Part shown: positions 55,601 to 64,000 of the stretch, piece by piece
How the letters are laid out: the number at the start of each line of letters is the position of its first letter
Numbering within the stretch: position 1 is the stretch's first letter
Source of the DNA: Spirosoma rhododendri
Lineage (GTDB): Bacteria > Bacteroidota > Bacteroidia > Cytophagales > Spirosomataceae
Reading direction: 5' to 3'
NCBI RefSeq assembly: GCF_012849055.1
Contig: NZ_CP051677.1
Span: forward strand, 1,338,501-1,402,500
Length of the DNA stretch: 64,000 nt
Made by a program: the position numbers and the translations under genes
Notes under the pieces: model-generated
What the model saw: only the letters and a program-made list of their open reading frames with translations
The model's database searches: none
What the model was told of the DNA's origin: nothing

Positions 55601-55989
55601 TTGTTCACGTCGGCGACGCTCACGCCCGTTTTCCAGCCACCGCTACGGCCACTAAGCCCGGCACCGGCGGCTTTGGTAATGTCGGTAAACGCCAGCTTAC
55701 CCTGATTCAGGTACAGCTTATTGGCGTTGAGATTGGCCGTAAAGAACAGGTCGATCAGGCCATCGTTGTTGAAGTCGGCAGCGGCAACACCGGCACCGTT
55801 GTAGAAATATTCGTACGACAGCACATTCAACTGCTCATTCTCGTCTACGTTGTTCGTAAACGTGATGCCCGTTTTTTCGGACAATAGCGCCTGAAAAAGC
55901 GTCGATTGTCCATTGGCAGACAGGCCAGCGAAGCACAGTAGTACGATTGACAGCAATCGGCAAATAGCAGGCTGAATAGCTGTAATCAT
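52633..55989 (-). CDS. VCBS/FG-GAP repeat protein with ASPIC/UnbV domain
   Basis: 1118 residues with a signal peptide (MITAIQPAICRLLSIVLLCF). Many FG-GAP/VCBS calcium-binding repeats occur: DFNNDGLIDLFF, DVNNDGRPDIYV, DYDRDGDLDMLL, DINLDGWPDVYV and others, forming beta-propeller blades. An ASPIC/UnbV-type segment is near the middle (LNPARGYLSTQPTTLHFGLG, then IAVVWPDQSR). It would sit outside the cytoplasm, probably at the cell surface. It is followed by the haloperoxidase-like gene with a four-base overlap and preceded by SusD and SusC. Confidence 0.88.
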   Translation of the reverse strand: MITAIQPAICRLLSIVLLCFAGLSANGQSTLFQALLSEKTGITFTNNVDENEQLNVLSYEYFYNGAGVAAADFNNDGLIDLFFTANLNANKLYLNQGKLAFTDITKAAGAGLSGRSGGWKTGVSVADVNNDGRPDIYVCYSGKGDEALRRNQLFINQGNKADGTAQFVEKAAEYGLDDPGYSTQAAFLDYDRDGDLDMLLLNHNVKKYDNMELARLHNETDPLAGNKLFENQKGKFVDVTAKAGIHQYPLTFGLGMAIADINLDGWPDVYVTNDYNEPDYIYINQKNGTFLDATQQQLRHMAQFSMGVDIADVNNDGLPDIISLDMLPEDNRRQKLLQLQENYESFELMQQQNLQRQYMRNMLQLNNGNIAGNNGMSLPVFSEIAQVAGVSNTDWSWAPLLADFDNDGYKDLFITNGYLRDYTNKDFLRYWGDYKIRKAIDREPVQLMDLVKAMPATKLPNYVFRNNHDLTFSNQQQGWGITKPTISNGAVYADLDNDGDLELIVNNINEPASVYQNMAREQGQHAYVQLKLESDNGSAGTIGAKVTVYTAGNRQYQELNPARGYLSTQPTTLHFGLGAATTIDSIAVVWPDQSRQVLVRQGVNQLLTIRQAGAKKVKTNPVANAVPVFVSVDSLLPHTHEGYVENDFKRQPLMLWMYSHTGPVIAKGDVNRDGLEDLFISGDQKKPGAVWIQQKGKKSEPAFTKLDGLTIGDETVSAISAATFFDANGDGYDDLYVAKGGYSLFEANTASLQDELYLNDGHGKLNKATLPAMTMSSKSCIRPVDYDGDGDLDLFVGGRVVPGRYPETPQSYLLENKGNARFSLVDVPFASVGMVTDAQWSDLDGDNRPDLILCGEFMPVIVYQNTKSGFVDQTKTYMPRGETGFWSSLTVADLNGDGKKDIIAGNLGLNSQIKASTTEPAELLFADFDGNGSVDPFFCYYIQGKTYPFVSRDELNDQIYAMRRKFAYYKDYANASATDIFSAEELAKAHKLTVTNTRSVCYLRQGNTFVPGELPIQAQFAPVTSTLTGDYDRNGTTDLLLLGNRSDNRLKLGSMDANYGCLLSGDGKGGFTYVSQPASGLLVQGDVKSAMTVTIGGQPYVLIGSFNQPLQLYKTTKP

Positions 55990-56062
55990 TTCATTAATAG
56001 CGAACTAGGATGGTAAGTATAGCAGGAACGAGTAACGTATTTAAAATAATTCATTGGTCATA

Positions 56063-56100
56063 AAAAAGGTAAGGCAGCCCGAAAGCCACCTTACCTTTTT
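56063..56100. terminator. Terminator after the SusD gene
   Basis: aaaaaggtaagg at 56063-56074 pairs perfectly with ccttaccttttt at 56089-56100 around a 14-base loop, 13 bases beyond the SusD stop. It partly separates SusC/SusD from the VCBS gene, whose start is 74 bases further on. Confidence 0.7.
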
Positions 56101-56112
56101 CGATAGCACTAC

Positions 56113-57711
56113 TTACTGTTTATCCCAATAAACGCGTGAGATCCAGGTGTCGCCACCTGTCAGGTTACCCAGTGCTGCACGATAACTGTTTGTATTCAAC
56201 GTGGCTTCGCCGGTTGGATACGGTTGCCGACGCGGAATCTGACCGTTCGAGAAGTTGCCGGTGTAGTTAACCGGCGTCAGTGCCGGATAACCCGACCGCT
56301 TCCAGTTGTTCCAGCTTTCCATGAAGTTCATCAACAGGCCCGTCGTTGCCCAGATCTGCTCGTTGATCTGCTTTAGTGCTGTAGAGGCTACCAACGGGTG
56401 TGCATCAGCATAGGTCGACGCTGCACTGGCATCTACAGTAACACCGTACCGACTCAACGACTGTACACCGGCAACCAGTCCATTTTTGTAGTGCTGAGCA
56501 GCCGTACCACTTACTGCGAAACCACGCGTAGCAGCCTCGGCCAGCAGCAGTTCGGTTTCTGCATACGTCAGGACGAACAGTGGCGCATTACGATTCCGGT
56601 ACATAGCCGTCGGACGCGAGTAGTTACCAAGTGCAGCTACATCGTTACCTGATCCGGTTGCTCCTGGATAGTTCGGGGCTTTGCTGATATCCGTAGCGCC
56701 CCCGTTCAGGTCATAACCATTCGGTAAACCTAGTTGGGCAGATGGCGTCGAGTTCCCGGCAATGTCGGCCGTTTGATTCGTTGCCAGGCCACTGGCAGGG
56801 ATCTCGGCTACGATACTAAGCCGGGGATCGCTGTTTGCTTTCAGGTAATCGATCATAGTTTTGCTCCAGCGAACCTGGTATATGTCGCCGGGAGTCGTCA
56901 GGGCCTGGCCATTGCTGTTACCATAGCCTTTCGAGTTATCAGCCACTACATACGCATCGTCAGCCGTACTGGCGAACACACCACCGGCGGCAGCTTTCTC
57001 CGCATATGTTTTTGCCATCGTCGGGTCAGCTTTCGTCATGCGCATAGCCAGCTTCAGCATCAGCGAGTAACCGAACTTTTTCCACTGCGCGATATTACCG
57101 CCGTACGCAAACGCATCATTCGTTGGCACATCTCCGCTCGTACTCAGGGCAGCCGTAGCGGCATCAAGCCGGCTCAGTACCGATGCGTAGATGCTCTGCT
57201 GTGTGTCATAGGCAGGTGTAGTCGTACCCGCTTTAGCCTGCAACGCCTGGGTGTATGGCACATCGCCGTATACGTCAGAGATGTTAGACACTGTTAGCGC
57301 CTGCATGATGACGGCAATGTTATTCAGGTTCGACCGGGAAGCTTGTCCCTTCGTCAGCTGATCCATCTCGTAGGCATAGCTGGCTGCCTGATAGTCCAGG
57401 TTCCAGGTACGCTGGAGATAGTCGTTGGTGTTGCTGGAAATAACGTACTTGTCGGCGTTGGTATAATAGTTAACACCACCCGAACTGGTCGACGCCAGCA
57501 CCTGTACCCAGCCCGCTTGAAACAGAATCGGTCCGTTATAGCCCGAATTGGCGTTAACGTGCGAATATTGAATACTTGGCAGTAACAGGTTTGCATCGAA
57601 GCTACCAGCCGTTGCCCGGGTCGGGTCGGTATTTAGTGCATCAAAAGTATCTGTACAGGCAACCTGCAACGCACCGACGAGCAAGGTTGTCGCGATTAAG
57701 CGTTTCTTCAT
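56113..57711 (-). CDS. SusD/RagB-family nutrient-binding lipoprotein
   Basis: 532 residues. MKKRLIATTLLVGALQVAC is a lipoprotein signal (Cys19). The SusD-like pattern includes FDALNTDPTRATAGSFDAN, YLQRTWNLDYQAASYAYEMD, NISDVYGDVPYTQALQAKAG, YAETELLLAEAATRGF and a C-terminal PYPTGEATLNTNSYR. It lies seven bases downstream of SusC and forms an outer-membrane import complex with it. The ligand is not evident. Confidence 0.92.
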   Translation of the reverse strand: MKKRLIATTLLVGALQVACTDTFDALNTDPTRATAGSFDANLLLPSIQYSHVNANSGYNGPILFQAGWVQVLASTSSGGVNYYTNADKYVISSNTNDYLQRTWNLDYQAASYAYEMDQLTKGQASRSNLNNIAVIMQALTVSNISDVYGDVPYTQALQAKAGTTTPAYDTQQSIYASVLSRLDAATAALSTSGDVPTNDAFAYGGNIAQWKKFGYSLMLKLAMRMTKADPTMAKTYAEKAAAGGVFASTADDAYVVADNSKGYGNSNGQALTTPGDIYQVRWSKTMIDYLKANSDPRLSIVAEIPASGLATNQTADIAGNSTPSAQLGLPNGYDLNGGATDISKAPNYPGATGSGNDVAALGNYSRPTAMYRNRNAPLFVLTYAETELLLAEAATRGFAVSGTAAQHYKNGLVAGVQSLSRYGVTVDASAASTYADAHPLVASTALKQINEQIWATTGLLMNFMESWNNWKRSGYPALTPVNYTGNFSNGQIPRRQPYPTGEATLNTNSYRAALGNLTGGDTWISRVYWDKQ

Positions 57712-57718
57712 TGTCTTC

Positions 57719-60700
57719 TTATTTAAACTTAATGTTCAGGTTAACACCGTAGTTCCGCGTAGCTGGCAGGTTACCGCCTTCGATACCTGAATAGGTCAGG
57801 TTAGATCCAAACGATGCTTCAGGATCAATGTTGGTCGTTTTCTTCATGAAGTAGAATAAGTTCCGGCCAACCAGTGAGATGTTTACAGCCCGAATCAGGG
57901 GTACTTTCTCCAGCAGGCGTGTTGGCAGGCTGTAGCCAAATGTCAGCTGACGCATCTTAATGAAGTCGCCATCGACGACACTCACTTTTGTTACGTTGTT
58001 AGCCAGCGCCGTGTAGTAATCCTGCGCATTAGCCGCTTTCGTGTTTGCGGCCCCATCAGACGTTACACCCGTCGTGATACCGCCTTCGCGACCGACCAGC
58101 GTTGCCTGGTGAAGACCCCGACGGTACGCGTAGTTTTCAGTAGCCGACAGAATCTTGTTGCCATAGTTGTAGTCAACCAGGAACGCCAGGTTGAAGCCAC
58201 CCAGAATAAATTCGTTATTCAAACCACCATACAAAGTCGGCAGTACCGTACCCATGTTGATCAGATTACCCCGAACAGGAAGACCAGACTGATCAACCAC
58301 AATCTGACCATTAGACGAGTACTGGTAATCGTATGCCCGAATCTGCGGACCAGCCTGTCCAACAACAAATGCTGTAACTGCATTACCCAGCGTAGCCCGG
58401 TTCTGACCCAGGTTAATCGTGTTGTCATTAGCATCGGTGTGCAGTACTTTGTTGTGAACCGACGTCAGGTTAAACGACGTGTTCCAGGTCAGTTTTGAGT
58501 TCCGAACGGGTGTACCGTTAATCTGCAACTCTAACCCTCTGTTTTGTACCGAACCCGTTCCAACTACGCCACTTGAATAGCCCGTCGACCAGCTGTAGTT
58601 AGCTGGCATAATCTCGTTGTGCGTTTCCTGCGTGTAATAAGCCACATCGAAGCCCAGCCGGTTACCAAAGAACCGCAGTTCAAGGCCCAGTTCCAGTTCG
58701 GTTTTTGTGAACGGCTTCAGGAACAGGTTTGGCAACCGGTCAGTGAAGTTACCCGTTGCAACACCATTGATCGAGTTACCAACGCCGTAATAAATACTGG
58801 TTCCGTAAGCCGTTGTTGGCTCACCACTCGTCATAGCATACGAAGCCCGCAGTTTACCAAAGCTCAGTTTGGGTACGTTAACCAGATCACTGAAAACAAG
58901 CGCACCCGTTACCGACGGCGTAAAGATGGCACGGTTAGCACTTGGTAGCGTTGAGTATGCATCGTAACGACCCGTCGTACTCAACGTAAGGAAGGTTTTG
59001 TACGCCAAGTCGACGTTATAATACGCCGAATTGACCTGTGTATTCGCTACATCATACGTCCGGTTGTAGTTCACTACGTTGTTATAGCTATACAGGTAAG
59101 GCAACACAAATGGGCTGCCGTTGATACCGATTTTCTCGTAACTATTTTTCCGAATGTTCCCGCCCAATATGGCATTGACCGAGATATCCGACGTAATACT
59201 CTTGTTGATACCAAGTAATCCGTCGACGTTTAACTCTGTCCGCTGTGCGTTCGACAACTCATCCAGACCACCCTGTCCTTTGGGGTTCGAACTGATCGAA
59301 TAGGCCGTTCCCCAGGGAGTAACCTTGAAAATGCGGTCGTTCGAGTTATCATAACCAACCCGTGCCTGCGCGTAGATCCATTCAGCAAACTGGTATTTAG
59401 TTGATACCATTGAGATGATCCGCTTACGGTCGACGTTGTTGACAAACTGGTTAGTAACGAAATACGGGTTCGTCACGTAATTGTCGTCACTAAATACAAT
59501 CTCCCGTCCTGTCGTTGGGTTGAAGCCCGGTGCCAAAATACGCTCATCGATATTGGTGGCCAGCAGCAAACCGTTGTTGGCGTTCATTGGGCCATCACTC
59601 AGAATCGGTTTGTTTTTAACGCGCTCGTCGATGTAGTTAGCCAGCACGCTAAAGCTTAATTTCGATGTGATGTTCTGATCAGCCGTCAGATTGATCGTTT
59701 TCCGACCTAAACCACTATTGTCGATAATAGCCTGACTTGATAGATTCGACAGCGACAAGCGAAATGAACCATTATCTCCACCTTTCGTCACCGAGACAGT
59801 ATTGGTGAAGTTGGAACCCATGCGGTAAAAATTCTTGATGTTATTCCGCTGAGCAACGTAGGGATACTGGTTACCGTCAAACTGGATAACGTTCGTACCA
59901 TCTAACTTAGCACCCCAGCTATACCGGCCTGACTGCTGCGCGGCATCAACCGTGGTCGGTTTCTGTCCATACTGACCCTGTCCATACTGATATTGAAAAT
60001 CAGTGTAGTTTAACGGCTGGTCAGTCGTCAGGTTCATGTTGTAATCGACTGCGAAATCACCTTTTTTACCTTTCTTGGTCGTTACCAGAATAACGCCGTT
60101 TGAGGCCCGCGCACCATAGAGAGCCGATGCCGACTGCCCTTTCAGAACTGTCATCGTTTCAATATCGTCAGGGTTCAGGTTACCAAGACCGTCACCACCA
60201 TCGGCACCACCCCACTCACCAGCACTACCCCGCTGTGTGTTGTCCATTGGTACGCCGTTGATAACGATCAGCGGAGATCCAGCCGAGTTCATGCTGGGCA
60301 TACCCCGCATCAGGATTTTAGCTGTTCCACCGGGGCCGCTGTTGGTACCTTTCACGTTCAGACCAGCCACCCGACCAGCCAGTGAGTTACCAATGTTCGT
60401 TTCACGCGCTTTCGTGAACTGAGAAGCATCAACTGTCGTCACGGCGTAACCAATCTTACGGGCGTCTTTCGACACACCAAGGGCCGTTACAACAACTTCG
60501 TTCAGCGTCGCGTCACCCGGATTAAGCTTAACGTTAATGACCGTTTTACTACCGACGATAATCTCCTCTTTATTGTAGCCGATGTAAGAAAACACCAGTA
60601 CGTCTTCCGCACTGGTTACGTTAATCCGATAATTACCGTTGGCGTCAGTATTGGTACCCTTACTGGTTCCTTTCACCGTTACTGTCGCGCCAGCTAGTTC

Positions 60701-60829
60701 GTTTCCCTTCTCGTCCTGCACCTTACCAGTGATAACCTGGTCTGCGGCAAACGATGATACGGTCAGGAACAGTAACGTTCCCAACACAAGCAAAGCCCTT
60801 GAAAAGGTCCTTTGTAGCATTAATTTCAT
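57719..60829 (-). CDS. SusC/RagA-family TonB-linked outer-membrane transporter
   Basis: 1036 residues from ATG 60829 (MKLMLQRTFSRALLVLGTLL, signal ending SSFA). The order is a carboxypeptidase-regulatory-like domain (VITGKVQDEKGNELAGATV), a SusC motif EVVVTALG, a plug domain with SLAGRVAGLNVKG and MRGMPSMNSAGSPLIVINGV, then the long beta-barrel ending in LNIKFK. It imports a ligand captured by SusD, using TonB energy. The substrate is unknown; the downstream VCBS and haloperoxidase genes do not identify it. Confidence 0.95.
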   Translation of the reverse strand: MKLMLQRTFSRALLVLGTLLFLTVSSFAADQVITGKVQDEKGNELAGATVTVKGTSKGTNTDANGNYRINVTSAEDVLVFSYIGYNKEEIIVGSKTVINVKLNPGDATLNEVVVTALGVSKDARKIGYAVTTVDASQFTKARETNIGNSLAGRVAGLNVKGTNSGPGGTAKILMRGMPSMNSAGSPLIVINGVPMDNTQRGSAGEWGGADGGDGLGNLNPDDIETMTVLKGQSASALYGARASNGVILVTTKKGKKGDFAVDYNMNLTTDQPLNYTDFQYQYGQGQYGQKPTTVDAAQQSGRYSWGAKLDGTNVIQFDGNQYPYVAQRNNIKNFYRMGSNFTNTVSVTKGGDNGSFRLSLSNLSSQAIIDNSGLGRKTINLTADQNITSKLSFSVLANYIDERVKNKPILSDGPMNANNGLLLATNIDERILAPGFNPTTGREIVFSDDNYVTNPYFVTNQFVNNVDRKRIISMVSTKYQFAEWIYAQARVGYDNSNDRIFKVTPWGTAYSISSNPKGQGGLDELSNAQRTELNVDGLLGINKSITSDISVNAILGGNIRKNSYEKIGINGSPFVLPYLYSYNNVVNYNRTYDVANTQVNSAYYNVDLAYKTFLTLSTTGRYDAYSTLPSANRAIFTPSVTGALVFSDLVNVPKLSFGKLRASYAMTSGEPTTAYGTSIYYGVGNSINGVATGNFTDRLPNLFLKPFTKTELELGLELRFFGNRLGFDVAYYTQETHNEIMPANYSWSTGYSSGVVGTGSVQNRGLELQINGTPVRNSKLTWNTSFNLTSVHNKVLHTDANDNTINLGQNRATLGNAVTAFVVGQAGPQIRAYDYQYSSNGQIVVDQSGLPVRGNLINMGTVLPTLYGGLNNEFILGGFNLAFLVDYNYGNKILSATENYAYRRGLHQATLVGREGGITTGVTSDGAANTKAANAQDYYTALANNVTKVSVVDGDFIKMRQLTFGYSLPTRLLEKVPLIRAVNISLVGRNLFYFMKKTTNIDPEASFGSNLTYSGIEGGNLPATRNYGVNLNIKFK

Positions 60830-61355
60830 AGATTTTAGTTGATTAGTTTTGTGCAAATTCGCTTGAACTTACTAGGAGGACCGAAGACTGCATTATTTGA
60901 CTTGTTTGCGCGAAGTGTTCTGCATTCTACTAAAAGTCATATTCAACATATCATCGGGTATGCTGTTTCATTTTGCTGGTTGTTAGGTTGATCTACCTAT
61001 TTTCTACTTCACAGTTGCGTTGAGAAACAGATGATTAACGTACGCGTATTTACTCGACAGCACTACATTATTTTGCTCTCGTAAAATTTAACACAAATAT
61101 ATTCTTCTTTATTAAATTATTTTAGAATTATAACGGCTTTTCAAGAATAACTTTTGTGATCTTATTATCCGTGTTAACAAAAACGCTGTTTGCAAGTAAA
61201 ACACGGAATTATCCTATAATACAAAACTCGCTCGAAAGCCCACACAAAGCTAATTAGTGAGTTTATAGAGTGTGATATGCATTTAATACTACCTTTCAAT
61301 TAACAGTGCAGACAGTTTAACCAAGTAACCTGTTCATACTAGTTATAAACGCAAC
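60830..61355. other. AT-rich region upstream of SusC, no gene seen
   Basis: About 525 bases, much richer in A and T than the coding DNA. No open frame or repeat of note. It should contain the SusC promoter and any 5' leader; no exact TTG-N20-TAnnTTTG match was found. Confidence 0.6.
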
Positions 61356-61384
61356 GAGCCGGTCAGCTTTTAGCTAACCGGCTC
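61356..61384. terminator. Terminator hairpin after the 5S rRNA
   Basis: gagccggt and agct at 61356-61368 pair with agct and accggctc at 61372-61384 with one mismatch and a three-base loop. In the minus direction it lies about 14 bases after the 5S 3' end. Confidence 0.7.
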
Positions 61385-61397
61385 GGCTAATTCATCA

Positions 61398-61509
61398 GGT
61401 GGCACCTACCTACTCTCCCGCTTGTGACAGCAGTACCATCGGCAGTACGGGGCTTAACGACTCTGTGCGGAATGGATAGAGGTGTTCACCCGCCTTACCA
61501 GCACCAACC
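61398..61509 (-). rRNA. rrf: 5S ribosomal RNA
   Basis: The minus strand reads ggttggtgctggtaaggcgg, then caccyc-type loop gaacacctctatccattccg, acagagtcgttaagccccg, ccgatggtactgctg and ends ggtaggtgccacc. These are the conserved 5S loops. The ends are placed by the terminal stem and may be off by one to three bases. It lies downstream of the 23S in the same operon. Confidence 0.88.
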
Positions 61510-61640
61510 TGTTGACCCTTTCGAGATTCACCCCATTGGGCAATCTCAATATCGTTTCTTTGATACCAGCAGAGAAAAACGTTTGTAGAACAATTCGTAT
61601 ATCACACACAAACCATAACCAGATTCGGACTGATTAGTCA

Positions 61641-64000
<2,360 letters not shown>

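Overview
The window looks like a chromosomal piece of a Bacteroidota bacterium, most probably a Cytophagales/Spirosoma-like organism. Signs are a SusC/SusD pair, the gliding lipoprotein GldB, proteins with type IX secretion (T9SS) C-terminal domains, DUF4270 and DUF4907 proteins, many lipoproteins, and promoters of the Bacteroidota form TTG-N20-TAnnTTTG. The species call is inference from gene content; no search was run.

Layout. 1-6.2 kb: tail of a T9SS cargo protein, prmA and a 1613-residue secreted protein, then a degenerate repeat array. 6.5-12.6 kb: PfkB kinase, a frameshifted acyltransferase-like gene, cysS, a XisH/XisI pair, an M28 glutaminyl-cyclase-like lipoprotein and a small lipoprotein. 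12.7-25.5 kb, all on the minus strand: a T9SS type B surface protein, a kelch/DUF4907/DUF4270 group, an S41 protease, nadD, gmk, an ECF sigma factor with a small zinc-type partner, and a two-gene Fe-S electron-transfer unit. 25.6-32.1 kb: tRNA-Phe, a membrane-anchored MutS-like ATPase, a Fur regulator, an ABC exporter, gldB and an outer-membrane barrel gene with a late frameshift. 32.3-35.7 kb: a partial histidine operon (hisH, hisA, two extra genes, hisF) behind a leader peptide and attenuator. 35.8-47.4 kb: LLM oxidoreductase, DUF72 protein, a HEPN pair, valS, GT87, HAD phosphatase, a 42-residue lipoprotein, a frameshifted arginine decarboxylase, an Mpl-like ligase and a LOG-family protein. 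47.4-60.8 kb: GH92 mannosidase with a ROK regulator, then a minus-strand series running SusC, SusD, a VCBS/ASPIC protein and a vanadium-haloperoxidase-like PAP2 enzyme. 61.4-64 kb: 5S and 23S rRNA on the minus strand, with the 23S 5' end and presumably the 16S beyond the right edge.

The most interesting signal is the histidine attenuator. A leader peptide MSYSQTIIDLHHHR sits almost directly on a promoter match. It is followed by a nine-pair antiterminator and by a terminator hairpin immediately before hisH.

Two other themes stand out. Nearly every gene end carries an inverted repeat, several of them long and perfect (39, 26 and 24 bp arms). Three genes are each broken by what looks like the loss of one base, two of them in G/C runs, which may be assembly errors rather than true pseudogenes.
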